Translations under genes and position numbers: made by a program
The notes under the pieces: generated by a model
Told to the model about the DNA's origin: nothing
Databases searched by the model: none
The model's input: only the letters and a program-made list of their open reading frames with translations
In this document: in pieces, positions 1-8,301 of the stretch
How the letters are laid out: every line of letters begins with the position of its first letter
Numbering within the stretch: the first letter of the stretch is position 1
Assembly: GCA_035454885.1 (NCBI GenBank)
Contig: DATIGE010000014.1
Span: 59,832 to 123,831, forward strand
Direction of reading: 5' to 3'
Length of the DNA stretch: 64,000 nucleotides
DNA from: a bacterium
Lineage (GTDB): Bacteria > UBA10199 > JACPAL01 > GCA-016699445

Positions 1-78
1 GGCGGGAGCGTGCCGGGAAGGAGATTCCGTATTCAGGAGGTGACAGGGATTTTGGTCAATCGGGCGTCGCGGATCTAA
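1..78 (+). CDS. Possible 3' end of a truncated gene
   Basis: The plus-strand frame starting at base 1 stays open for 25 codons and ends in TAA at 76-78, overlapping the last bases of the convergent DUF1178 gene. The fragment is too short to recognise. It could be the C-terminus of a gene cut by the window edge or a chance open frame. Confidence 0.3.
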   Translation, partial: GGSVPGRRFRIQEVTGILVNRASRI

Positions 79-539
79 TTCTTAAACTCCGGCGGGAGGT
101 CGCGCAGAACGATGTGCGGAATCTCTTCGTCTGCGAGCTCTTCGATTTCCTCGGGAGTGGCCTCGCCGTAAATATTCTTTTGAGGGATCTCGCCATCCCG
201 CATCTTGCGGGCCAGGGAGGCGAAGTCCTTGCCCACGTTTTCGAAATGCGTCTTGACGTAATGTCTCAGGGCCTTGAGGACGGTAATGCCGTCGATCTCA
301 CCGGTCGCCAAAATCTCCGTGGGCAGGGCCTGGCCGTCCGCTTCCGGGGCGGGAATCACCCGCGGCAGACACTCCGGCGTTTCGGCCGGGCCGCCCGCGT
401 TCACCTTGGAGACGTGTTCATCCCCGCAAAACTGACAGGTCACCAGGCCCCGGACCTTCTGGGCGTCAAAGGCCTCGGGCGCGGGAAACCACCCCTCGAA
501 CTGATGCCCGTGACCGCAGACAAGTTCGTAAACCACCAT
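75..539 (-). CDS. DUF1178 family protein
   Basis: A 154-residue protein whose N-terminus (MVVYELVCGHGHQFEGWF) is the typical DUF1178 opening, followed by a second cysteine pair (CQFC, residues 35-38). The four cysteines probably form a small zinc-ribbon-like site; the family's function is unknown. The frame is open further upstream to a TTG at 599, but the ATG at 539 gives the family's normal N-terminus, so I prefer it. The last third is helical and acidic, as in the family. Confidence 0.85.
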   Translation of the reverse strand: MVVYELVCGHGHQFEGWFPAPEAFDAQKVRGLVTCQFCGDEHVSKVNAGGPAETPECLPRVIPAPEADGQALPTEILATGEIDGITVLKALRHYVKTHFENVGKDFASLARKMRDGEIPQKNIYGEATPEEIEELADEEIPHIVLRDLPPEFKN

Positions 540-680
540 AACATTAAAATAAGTCCGATCTTGGAGTTGTCCAGGGGGCAAAAAGCTTAAGGATTTCAAC
601 CATAAACGGTGTCGAGTCTCAGAATGCCGTCTTGACTTTGGGCTAGGGACCTACGACTTTGGTCTCCACCCGAGGAGAGC

Positions 681-1028
681 ATGTCACAAGAAACCGAAAA
701 ACAGACACTCGAATCCCTTCGAGGCCACTCGCAGCCTGTGGATCGCTTGGCCGAATATCAAGCGGGCTCCATCGTCAGTACCCGCATCATTCAAAAAAAG
801 GCCGGGAACGTCACCGCTTTCGCCTTTGACCAAGGGCAGGAGCTCAGCGAACACACGGCCCCTTTCGACGCCCTCGTGACCCTTGTGGATGGCGAGGCGA
901 ACATCATGGTCGGCGGTTCCTGGAACAAGATGAGATCCGGGGAAGCCATCCTATTGCCGGCCAATGTCCCGCACGCCGTGAAGGCCGTCACCCGGTTTAA
1001 GATGCTGCTGACCATGATCCGCTCATAG
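681..1028 (+). CDS. Cupin domain protein
   Basis: A 115-residue single-domain cupin. The conserved beta-barrel motifs are visible: a degenerate first motif around GQELSEHTAPFDA with a His, then the G-EAILLPANVPHAV motif near residues 90-103 with a second His. Small stand-alone cupins bind a metal and may act as sugar isomerases, dioxygenases or ligand sensors; the substrate cannot be told. The ATG follows a GAGGAG ribosome binding site. It converges with the cytosine-deaminase gene across a 34-bp gap. Confidence 0.8.
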   Translation: MSQETEKQTLESLRGHSQPVDRLAEYQAGSIVSTRIIQKKAGNVTAFAFDQGQELSEHTAPFDALVTLVDGEANIMVGGSWNKMRSGEAILLPANVPHAVKAVTRFKMLLTMIRS

Positions 1029-1062
1029 GCACAGTTCTCGGTTCGAGGGGATCTCTTTTCGA

Positions 1063-1518
1063 TCACAGCCCGATATCCTCGTTCCAAAGTTGGGGCTGCG
1101 CGCGGATGAAGTCCTGCATCATGCGGACGGCCTCCTCGCTCCCCAGATTCACGAGCTCGACGCCGCGACGGGTCAGCGTCTCCTCGGCCCCGGTGAAACT
1201 TCGGTTTTCCGCCATCACCACGCGCGGAATCTTGTAGAGCAGGATCGCGCCCGCGCACATGTCGCAGGGCGACAGCGTCGTGTAGAGCGTCGCGCGCCGG
1301 TAATCCGCGGCCTTCAGACGGCCCGCATTCTGGAGACAGTCCGTTTCTCCGTGCAGGATGGGATTATGGCTCTGCACGCGCCGGTTGCGCCCGCGTCCCC
1401 TCACCTGTCCATCGATGACCAAGACGCTTCCGATGGGGATCCCTCCCTCGCGAAGCCCGATGCGGGCCTCCTCCAGGGCTATTCGCATGAAACGCTCGTC
1501 GTCAGGGAGTACCGGCAT
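1063..1518 (-). CDS. Nucleoside/cytosine deaminase, yeast FCY1-like
   Basis: A 151-residue zinc-dependent deaminase of the CDA fold. The zinc and proton-shuttle motif is HGETD (His56, Glu58), and the second zinc motif is SPCDMCAG (Cys85, Cys88). HGE instead of the HAE of tRNA adenosine or guanine deaminases, the LYTTLSPCDMC block and the C-terminal LWNEDIG segment all match fungal cytosine deaminase Fcy1 closely. The likely reaction is cytosine to uracil (pyrimidine salvage), though related bases are possible. An AGAGGGG ribosome binding site precedes the ATG. It is divergent from the next gene. Confidence 0.85.
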   Translation of the reverse strand: MPVLPDDERFMRIALEEARIGLREGGIPIGSVLVIDGQVRGRGRNRRVQSHNPILHGETDCLQNAGRLKAADYRRATLYTTLSPCDMCAGAILLYKIPRVVMAENRSFTGAEETLTRRGVELVNLGSEEAVRMMQDFIRAQPQLWNEDIGL

Positions 1519-1601
1519 AGTCCCCTCTATTGTAGGACCTCCTCATTTTTGTCGAACACTATTCATTTCAAAGGCGTAAAATCACCTTCGAGGTGATTCC
1601 C

Positions 1602-1898
1602 ATGAACGGCCGGATTTTCGTCCTGTGCGCTTTGGTCTTGGGTCTCCTGGGCCTTTTTTTCGCGGCGACGGCGATGGAGGCGCGTGAGACTCGGGAGGAC
1701 ACCGTGGAGGCGGAGAGAACGCTCGTCTATGATTACAAGAGCGGGACTTTCGTTCACGCGCACCGCCATCGCCCCTCTCAGTACCGGCTCGGGACGCTCA
1801 AGATGGACGTCGGCTACGATGAGCAGATCTATCGGGCCAAAGACGCGTGGCCCTATGGCGTGACCCGATTCCTCTTCAAACGGCCGCTCGACCAGTAG
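1602..1898 (+). CDS. Small membrane-anchored hypothetical protein
   Basis: A 98-residue protein with one N-terminal hydrophobic segment (about residues 4-22) that reads as a signal anchor, followed by a polar domain with many charged and aromatic residues. I do not recognise it. I chose the ATG at 1602 because an AGGTG ribosome binding site sits 6 bases upstream; the frame also has a GTG at 1593. Its 3' end overlaps the convergent nuclease-fold gene by 23 bases. Confidence 0.6.
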   Translation: MNGRIFVLCALVLGLLGLFFAATAMEARETREDTVEAERTLVYDYKSGTFVHAHRHRPSQYRLGTLKMDVGYDEQIYRAKDAWPYGVTRFLFKRPLDQ

Positions 1899-2985
1899 GC
1901 GCGGCGCGGTCGGTCGACGATGGGCCGGAGACGATGAGTGATGACCCGAATCGAACCAAGACCGGGCTATGGTCGGAGAGGCCGCTGAAATCATCTTCCA
2001 GGACGCCGCTCCCCAAGACCCGAAGGCCACGGGCGAAGATATAGTCGAGACGCAGGTCCTCCCCCACGAACGGGTGCGACTCCCCGAGGAGCGTCCGTTC
2101 GAACGGGTTTCCGACCCGATACGTGTAGCCGGGGTTCTCCCGGCGATCGGGATAAACGGTGCGGAAGCAGTCGAAGCCCCCCGCCTGCAACATCCCCGCC
2201 GCCATTTCCCGGTAGGAATCCGGCCATCCCTCGGGGACGTTCATGTCCCCCAGGACGACCGCCTTCCCCGCTTCCCTCATGAGACCCTGAATCCGGCCGA
2301 GCTGCAGCCTCCTGGCCGACCGGGCATGGGGCGTCTCCCCCTCCTGAAGATGGGTGAGAAGGACCGTGATGGGATCGGTTTGGGGCGGCTGGACGGTCAC
2401 CTTCAAAGTCCCCTTGTCGGCAAACCGCTCCAGGTCGGCGCGTTCCGGATGAGGGACGAACGAATGCTCCAAGACCGGAGACTTGCTGAAAAAAAGGAGT
2501 CCCGCCCCCCAGAGAAACTGTTGCTCGGCGGCCTCATGAAGAAAGCGAAGGACCGCGTCCTCGCTGATGAACCTTTTGAGGAGCCGGGTCGGCAGGCCAT
2601 CCCGCGAATAATGGGAGAGCGTAAAGCCGTCGACCACCTTTTGGATATTCCGGGCGTACAAATCCCCGAATCGCGGCCAGAGACGCCGAACGGTCCGAAT
2701 CGACTGCTCGACTCCGTCAAAGGTAGAGCTCCGGACGTGGTAGGGATAGTCATCCCGCAGGCGTTCGATGAGGCGGTCTTGCATCTCGGGGCAAAAGACC
2801 TCCTGAAGGCCGATCAGGTCGGGCCCCGTCGTGATAAGGCGATCGGCGATCCGATCGACCCGCTGATGGTCCTCGCAATAGAGGCGCGTCGCCTCCCCGT
2901 TGACCAGGCCGGTCCCGCCCCAGAGACGGGCGTTGTAGGTCAATGCGGTGAAGGAGGCGAAGGAGGTGTGCGTGATGGCCGTCAC
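1876..2985 (-). CDS. Endonuclease/exonuclease/phosphatase family protein
   Basis: A 369-residue protein of the DNase I-like EEP fold. The diagnostic motifs occur in order: TYNARLWGG near residue 16, the metal-binding LIGLQEVF (Glu62), a THLQEG strand, LGDMNVP (catalytic Asp/Asn), RLDYIF, and LSDHSPVLV near 336 with the catalytic Asp-His. No signal peptide is evident, so it is probably cytoplasmic. Members cleave phosphodiesters in nucleic acids, sphingomyelin or inositol phosphates; substrate cannot be assigned. The tail after SDHSPV is poorly conserved and overlaps the gene on the other strand. Confidence 0.85.
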   Translation of the reverse strand: MTAITHTSFASFTALTYNARLWGGTGLVNGEATRLYCEDHQRVDRIADRLITTGPDLIGLQEVFCPEMQDRLIERLRDDYPYHVRSSTFDGVEQSIRTVRRLWPRFGDLYARNIQKVVDGFTLSHYSRDGLPTRLLKRFISEDAVLRFLHEAAEQQFLWGAGLLFFSKSPVLEHSFVPHPERADLERFADKGTLKVTVQPPQTDPITVLLTHLQEGETPHARSARRLQLGRIQGLMREAGKAVVLGDMNVPEGWPDSYREMAAGMLQAGGFDCFRTVYPDRRENPGYTYRVGNPFERTLLGESHPFVGEDLRLDYIFARGLRVLGSGVLEDDFSGLSDHSPVLVRFGSSLIVSGPSSTDRAAPTGRAAV

Positions 2986-3031
2986 GGGCGCATCATCGAT
3001 CCCTGCCCCATAAGGTTGCGGGATTACCCGA

Positions 3032-3592
3032 TCATCTCTTACGCACCCGAGTGAAAACCATCGTCGTCGGCGGTTGTTTCTCCGCGTCCTTGCCCCGGCC
3101 CTGGCAGGTGGATTCGAAATGGTCCTTGTCCGTGAAATGAAGCGTGATCCCGCCCATGCTCGGGTCGTCCTTGGATTTCAACCCCTCGACCTTCGCCACG
3201 TCCATCGTGAGGGTGTCGCCCTCGCTCTTGACGAGCTTGAGCGTCGGCCGGTTGCGCATCATGCAGTAATGGGTCATCGCCAGGCGGCCCTGATCGTCGT
3301 CGTAATATACGGAGATCATCTCCTGAGGCGTCCCGGGAAAGATGCGCTCGAGGACGGCGCTGCCGCCGGCGGTCACCTCGTACTCGGTGTAGACCTTCTC
3401 GTCGGGCTTGCCGAACATGGAGGTCGTCGAGGACCAGCGGCCTTCCAGGGCCTTGATGCGATTCAGCTCCGCGGAGCTGTTGTCCGGAGGCGGCGCCGGG
3501 GCCTTTTCGTCGGCGCGAACCATGGGGGCCAAGGCCATCGCAAACGCCGTCATGAACATCGCGGCCCGCAGGACTTTGAAGATTGGTTTCAT
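3032..3592 (-). CDS. Secreted DUF1579-like protein
   Basis: A 186-residue protein with a signal peptide (residues 1-27, ending ...APMVRADE) and a short Pro-rich linker. The mature part begins with a LEGRWSSTTSMFG motif and contains TEYEVTAGG and a later MTHYCMMRNRP strand, the pattern of DUF1579/lipocalin-like beta-barrels. It is probably periplasmic; no function is known. An AGGGAGA ribosome binding site precedes the ATG. It lies downstream of the OmpA-domain gene in the same direction with a 71-bp gap. Confidence 0.7.
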   Translation of the reverse strand: MKPIFKVLRAAMFMTAFAMALAPMVRADEKAPAPPPDNSSAELNRIKALEGRWSSTTSMFGKPDEKVYTEYEVTAGGSAVLERIFPGTPQEMISVYYDDDQGRLAMTHYCMMRNRPTLKLVKSEGDTLTMDVAKVEGLKSKDDPSMGGITLHFTDKDHFESTCQGRGKDAEKQPPTTMVFTRVRKR

Positions 3593-3663
3593 AAGTTCTC
3601 CCTTCTAAACTTCCTGCCTTATTTTTTCAAGGGGTTGGGCGCGTCCCGGGCGCGCGGTCTTCT

Positions 3664-4947
3664 CTATTTCTTCGCCAGCTCGACCCGCCGGTTGAGGGCG
3701 CGACCCTGGGGCGTGGCGTTGTCGGCGACCGGCTGCGTCTTGCCGTAACCCGCCGCCGTCAGACGTCCGGCCGCGACGCCCTTGGCGGTGAGCCAGGCCA
3801 CGACCGACTGCGCCCGGCGCTTCGACAGATCCTGATTGTAGGCGTCGTTCCCCACCGAATCCGTGTGGCCGCTGATCTCCAGATTGAGGGCGGGTTGCGC
3901 CTGCATGAGGCCGAGCACTTCGTTGAGCGTCGGATCGGACTCCGCCCGGATCCTGTCGGAGGCGGTGTCGAAGAGGACGCCGTAAATGATGGCCCTGCCC
4001 GTCTGGGCGATGTTCGTCGCGATTGCGCTCGGTTCCTGGGCGGCGGCTCCGGGGGCGGCGGAGGCCGTCCTGCATTGGGACTTTCCGCCGTCCTTGGGAC
4101 GATCGCCGAACCAGCTCCCCGCAAGGCTGCCGTGTTCATACCAAAACCCGTTCAAGAAATCGCCCCGGGCGGAGAGCACCATCAGGGCCGTCCCGAACTT
4201 CTTCCCTCCGTTTTGGCGCCATTCGACTTGGACGACGCGCCCGTCGGTCGTCCCGTTCAAGCTCCCGTCTCCGTCGTAATAGCATCCCGTTACGGTCGAC
4301 CCCGCCTGGTTCAGGGTGATGGGGCCGTAATTGGTATTGTACGTCCCCGTCAGCGGCGCCTGCGCGGCCGGACCGGGGACCGGCTGCCCGTAGGCCTCCA
4401 ACTCCATCAGCTCCGTGTAATTGGCGTTCCCCCAATTGGAACGGATGACGAACTTGAGCCACCGGGCCGTGACCGGGGCCGGGAGCCGGAATTCCTGTTT
4501 CCCTCCCTGGGGGAGCTGGATTTGGAGGGCCTTGGCGAATCCATCGGCCGGGGAGGCGTTCGAGGCCCAAACCTCCACATCCTTGGAGGAGATGCCGGCG
4601 TAGCCGGAATCCTGGGCCTGGGTTTGATCGAAGACGATGGATTCGACGGAGGCCCGACGCGCCAGCTCGATCAGGACCTCATGGGGAAAAGGGGCCTTGT
4701 CCGCGCTGCACCATCCGACGTCGGGGGCCCCATCCACGAGGGCCAGGGCGCTCCATTTGGCCCCTCCGTATTCGCTCGATTTGGAGAGGACGACGGCGCC
4801 GTTGGCCATATCCAGGAGATCGGTGCGTTCGGCGGGCGGAGGGGCCATAGCAACCGGGGCGTTCGGCGCCTGGGCCAGAGCGCCCGAAGGGCCGCCGACA
4901 AGGAAGAGAGTCGCGAAAGAGAGGCCTTTGAGAAAAGAGCGCGCCAT
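3664..4947 (-). CDS. OmpA-domain protein with N-terminal discoidin-like domain
   Basis: A 427-residue exported protein with a signal peptide (1-25, ...GALAQA). Residues about 45-190 look like a discoidin/NADase-type glycan-binding domain (SSEYGG, LVDG..DVGWCS, TARWLKFVI). A middle segment (195-290) has a GTYNTNYGPITLNQAGS-type lipocalin-like repeat. Residues 317-427 are a clear OmpA peptidoglycan-binding domain (VLFDTASD, EISGHTDSVG, LSKRRAQSV, GYGKTQP, NRRVEL). It probably ties a carbohydrate- or surface-binding module to the cell wall. The combination of modules is uncommon. Confidence 0.85.
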   Translation of the reverse strand: MARSFLKGLSFATLFLVGGPSGALAQAPNAPVAMAPPPAERTDLLDMANGAVVLSKSSEYGGAKWSALALVDGAPDVGWCSADKAPFPHEVLIELARRASVESIVFDQTQAQDSGYAGISSKDVEVWASNASPADGFAKALQIQLPQGGKQEFRLPAPVTARWLKFVIRSNWGNANYTELMELEAYGQPVPGPAAQAPLTGTYNTNYGPITLNQAGSTVTGCYYDGDGSLNGTTDGRVVQVEWRQNGGKKFGTALMVLSARGDFLNGFWYEHGSLAGSWFGDRPKDGGKSQCRTASAAPGAAAQEPSAIATNIAQTGRAIIYGVLFDTASDRIRAESDPTLNEVLGLMQAQPALNLEISGHTDSVGNDAYNQDLSKRRAQSVVAWLTAKGVAAGRLTAAGYGKTQPVADNATPQGRALNRRVELAKK

Positions 4948-4995
4948 GGAAACCCTCCTGACAAGTGAGAGTTAGTCTGAGCCTAAAAAAGAGTC

Positions 4996-5925
4996 TCAGG
5001 GGCCGGCCGTCACGGCCTTTTCCTGAATCTGCCTGAACTTCTTGGAGGCCATTGCGATCTTCTCCTCCCAACCCCGGTCGGGCACCATGTCCTTCGTGGT
5101 CTCCAGATAGACCAGGATCATCGACGTCAGGGCCCAGGGGTCGAACAAGGCGAGTTTCGTGACGGCCGCGAAGATCAAGGCGAACGCGATTAAGAGGATC
5201 TTGAACTTGGGGTAAAGCGCCGCCAGCCCGAGAAAGGGGATCAAATAAAGAATCGACAGGAGGCCGTAGCTGAGGATCGCGGCGATGCCGATGAAAATGG
5301 CCGTCTTCAAGATCTCCTTCCAACTCTGGGCGTAGAGGACCAATCCCGTTTGGGCCGATTGCCACACCGTCTCCTCCTCCTTCATGAAATTGCGGGCCAT
5401 CACCGCCTCGTCGACATAGGTGAGGCTGAAGCGGAGGATCACCTTCGCCAATCCAATGACACTTTGCAGCCCCGGAACTCCTCCAAAGAGGTTGGCCATC
5501 CCCTCCATCAACCGATTAACGGCTCGAATCACTCCCATCACCAGGCGATCGACCACGAAGAGAACGCTGGTCTCCTTGAAGCGGGCCATGACCTTTTCCT
5601 TGCCCCACTCCACCTGGTTCTTCCCTTCCGGCAACGAACCGCGCAGCGCCAATTGAACGATGACGGCGACATGAGCGATCTTGAGGACGTACAGAAAATA
5701 TTCCCGGAATAATCGGATGAGCGGAAAGGGCAGGATCAGGGCGACGATCCAAACGGCGACCCGCGCATAGTCATGGAGGGCCGCGGCGCCTTGTCCGAGA
5801 AAAAAGACGGCGGCCCAATAAAGGCAAAAGAGAAATCCGAAGGCCAGATACAGACCCATCCGAAGCAGGATAAAGGGCAGGGTCTTGACCGTGATTTTGG
5901 CCGCATGACCCAGCGTCGCCGGCAT
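4996..5925 (-). CDS. Polytopic membrane protein of unknown function
   Basis: A 309-residue integral membrane protein. Hydrophobic segments are visible around residues 15-45, 55-75, 78-98, 205-230 and 235-260, with amphipathic charged stretches between them (for example EWGKEKVMARFKE). No signal peptide or enzymatic motif is seen. The central MARNFMKEEETVWQSA region resembles a cytoplasmic loop. It shares orientation with the OmpA-domain gene downstream (48-bp gap) and is divergent from the repeat lipoprotein at 6051. I do not recognise the family. Confidence 0.7.
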   Translation of the reverse strand: MPATLGHAAKITVKTLPFILLRMGLYLAFGFLFCLYWAAVFFLGQGAAALHDYARVAVWIVALILPFPLIRLFREYFLYVLKIAHVAVIVQLALRGSLPEGKNQVEWGKEKVMARFKETSVLFVVDRLVMGVIRAVNRLMEGMANLFGGVPGLQSVIGLAKVILRFSLTYVDEAVMARNFMKEEETVWQSAQTGLVLYAQSWKEILKTAIFIGIAAILSYGLLSILYLIPFLGLAALYPKFKILLIAFALIFAAVTKLALFDPWALTSMILVYLETTKDMVPDRGWEEKIAMASKKFRQIQEKAVTAGP

Positions 5926-6050
5926 CGAATACCTCCCTAAAGCGATTGCGGGGCCTCAAGATAGCATGAATCACGGGTCGAGTCTCAACTGGATACGCCG
6001 GACCGATGGGGCTTGACATCGGAAAGGGGCGCGTTCAACCTTGGTCACCT

Positions 6051-8108
6051 ATGAAAAAATCATTTTCTTGCTTCGTTGCCGTCTTGGCGATCTTCTGGGC
6101 GTTGAGTTGGGGCGGTCCGTCCGGTTGCGGGGGCGCGACCTGCGGGGACGGCGTCATCGGCGGCTCGGAAGTCTGCGACGGATCGGCCTTGAACGGCGAG
6201 ACCTGCGAGACCCGGGGATTCTCTCCGGACGGCACGCTGACCTGCGCCGGGGATTGCGGGAGCCTCGACACCTCCGGCTGCGTAGACCGCGGCACGGTTT
6301 CGGGCCTGACCTTCATTACGGGCGACAACGACGAATTCGTCGAATTGTCGCCTGATCCGCAAGGGCGCCTGTACTTGACCATCCGGTCCGGCAGCACCTC
6401 GGTCACGGCCGGCGGAAAATCCATCGCGAACACGGCCGTCTCTCCGGCCAGTTGGCGCGCGTCGGCGGCCCGCCTGAACGATGATGGCAGCGCGGCCTGG
6501 CTGCTGCCCTTCCAGGGCAACGGGGCCTTCAGCGACAACGGGGCGACCTTCAGTTTCGACCCGGCCGGGAACATCTTCTTCTCGGGCGATTTCTACGGGA
6601 CGACCATGATCGCTCCCGACCGGACGGTGACCAACGCCGATGCGACGGGCGCGACCATCGACGCCTTTGCGGGACGTTTCGATTCGGACGGGTCCGTTCT
6701 TTGGTTCGACAGTTTTCAAAGCGCGAATCATGATCAGGTCTTCCCCACCTTCGGTCCCGGTGGGCAACTGTACATAGGGGGCAACTTCAACGGCAGCTCC
6801 ATCACCGTCGGGTCCAAGACCCTCAACAATACGGACACCGTCGGCACCACGCCCGACAGGTTCCTTGCGAGGCTCGACCCCTCGTCCGGTACGGTCGCCT
6901 GGGTCAGTCAATTCGGCAGCGATGCCGACGACGGAGTCTTTCCCCTGGTCGACGCCTCGGGGAATCTCTTCGTTTGGGGGTATTTTCAAGGGGTGAAACT
7001 GGCGTTCAACGGGACCGATGTCGCGACCAATGCCGACCCGAGCGGGACGACGACCGATTCGTTTATCGCGCGCCTGGATCCCGCGACGGGAGACCTCGAT
7101 TGGATCACGCCGTTCGCCAGCGCCAAGTTCGATTCGGTCAACCTGATCGTCGATCCCTCGGGGAACCCCTACGCCTATGGTTCTTTTTTAGGAAATACGC
7201 TCTCGGCCGGAGGCAAGACGCTGACCAATGCGGATCCCAGCGAGACAACGGCGGACGACTTCGTGGCCAGGATCAATCCCGGGGACGGCACGGTCTCCTG
7301 GTTGAGCGGGGTGAGCAGCGACGATTTTGATATGATCACGCTCCAGACGGATTCCGCAGGGGATCTTTTTCTCAGCGGCGTCTTTGACGGCGCCACGCTG
7401 ACCTCCGGGAGCAAGACCCTTCCCAACGCCGACGGCGGCGGGACCTCCAACGACAATTTCGTCGCGCGCCTGGATCCGGCGGACGGCTCGACTCGTTGGA
7501 TCACCGGCCTGACGGGGCCCGGGTTCGGAGGGGGCTTCATGGGCCCGATCCCCTTGGCGGTCGACGCGGTCGGCAACGTGTATCTGGCCGCGACGTTCTT
7601 CGGCGCGACCCTGGACGTGGGAGGACGGACGCTCACGAACACGGACGTGAGCGCGATGACGGGCGATGCCTTCGCCGCGAAGATCCTCCCCGACGGGGCC
7701 GTGGACTGGGTCGCGAGTTTTGCCGGGGACGACGAGGACTCCCTCAGGCTTGCGTTCGCGGCGGGATCGGAAAATCCCTCCGCCTCGGCGGGGATCTTCG
7801 TCGTGGGCTCTTTCGCGAGCACCAGCCTTTCGGCCGACGGCCGGACACTCACCAACGCCGATGCGACAAAAACGACCTATGATGCCTTTCTCGCGAGCCT
7901 CGACCCGGCCGACGGAACGATCGTCTGGCTCGTGCCTTTTTCGAGCACGGGCGAGGATTCGTTGAACGCGGTCACCGACGCCTCCGGCAGCGTTCACTTT
8001 GGAATCCGATTCGAGGGGCCCACCCTGGACGTGACGGGACAGACCTTCACCAATCAGGACGCCAGCGTGAGCACGACGGATGCCGTCACGGGAAGGATCG
8101 CCCGCTGA
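6051..8108 (+). CDS. Secreted repeat protein with Myxococcus-type Cys-rich motif and beta-propeller-like repeats
   Basis: A 685-residue exported protein. The signal sequence ends in GGPSGCGG, a possible but non-canonical lipobox. Residues about 30-78 form a cysteine-rich module (CGDGVIGGSEVCDGSALNG, eight Cys), as in Myxococcales surface proteins. The rest is about eight tandem units of about 72 residues with the consensus GKTLTNAD..TT.D.F.ARLDP.DGT..W...F.S...D....L..D..GN.Y..G.F.G, typical of SBBP/beta-propeller repeats, plus a final half unit. I place the start at the ATG at 6051, where the signal peptide begins; an in-frame ATG at 6006 would add 15 residues. Confidence 0.85.
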   Translation: MKKSFSCFVAVLAIFWALSWGGPSGCGGATCGDGVIGGSEVCDGSALNGETCETRGFSPDGTLTCAGDCGSLDTSGCVDRGTVSGLTFITGDNDEFVELSPDPQGRLYLTIRSGSTSVTAGGKSIANTAVSPASWRASAARLNDDGSAAWLLPFQGNGAFSDNGATFSFDPAGNIFFSGDFYGTTMIAPDRTVTNADATGATIDAFAGRFDSDGSVLWFDSFQSANHDQVFPTFGPGGQLYIGGNFNGSSITVGSKTLNNTDTVGTTPDRFLARLDPSSGTVAWVSQFGSDADDGVFPLVDASGNLFVWGYFQGVKLAFNGTDVATNADPSGTTTDSFIARLDPATGDLDWITPFASAKFDSVNLIVDPSGNPYAYGSFLGNTLSAGGKTLTNADPSETTADDFVARINPGDGTVSWLSGVSSDDFDMITLQTDSAGDLFLSGVFDGATLTSGSKTLPNADGGGTSNDNFVARLDPADGSTRWITGLTGPGFGGGFMGPIPLAVDAVGNVYLAATFFGATLDVGGRTLTNTDVSAMTGDAFAAKILPDGAVDWVASFAGDDEDSLRLAFAAGSENPSASAGIFVVGSFASTSLSADGRTLTNADATKTTYDAFLASLDPADGTIVWLVPFSSTGEDSLNAVTDASGSVHFGIRFEGPTLDVTGQTFTNQDASVSTTDAVTGRIAR

Positions 8109-8265
8109 GGCAGGGCTGATCACGCGCGGTCCGCTTTGCTTCCAGGGGCTGGTCGCGGGGCTTCCCAAGCAGGGGCAAAGGCACATCTAATCTCCTCAAA
8201 ACGACGGCATTGAGGGCACGCCCGGCACCGCGCCAGGAATCGCGACCTCTGCCCGAGATAGGGGG

Positions 8266-8294
8266 TTATCAAGGGCTTCCAGGCGATGTATAAT
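8266..8294 (+). promoter_or_regulatory. Sigma-70 promoter of the gspC-like gene, predicted leaderless transcript
   Basis: A perfect TATAAT -10 box lies at 8289-8294 with TTATCA (4 of 6 to consensus) at 8266-8271, exactly 17 bases apart. Transcription should start near 8301-8302, which is the A of the gspC ATG. There is no ribosome binding site between promoter and gene, so the mRNA is predicted to be leaderless. Confidence 0.65.
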
Positions 8295-8301
8295 AATTAT
8301 C

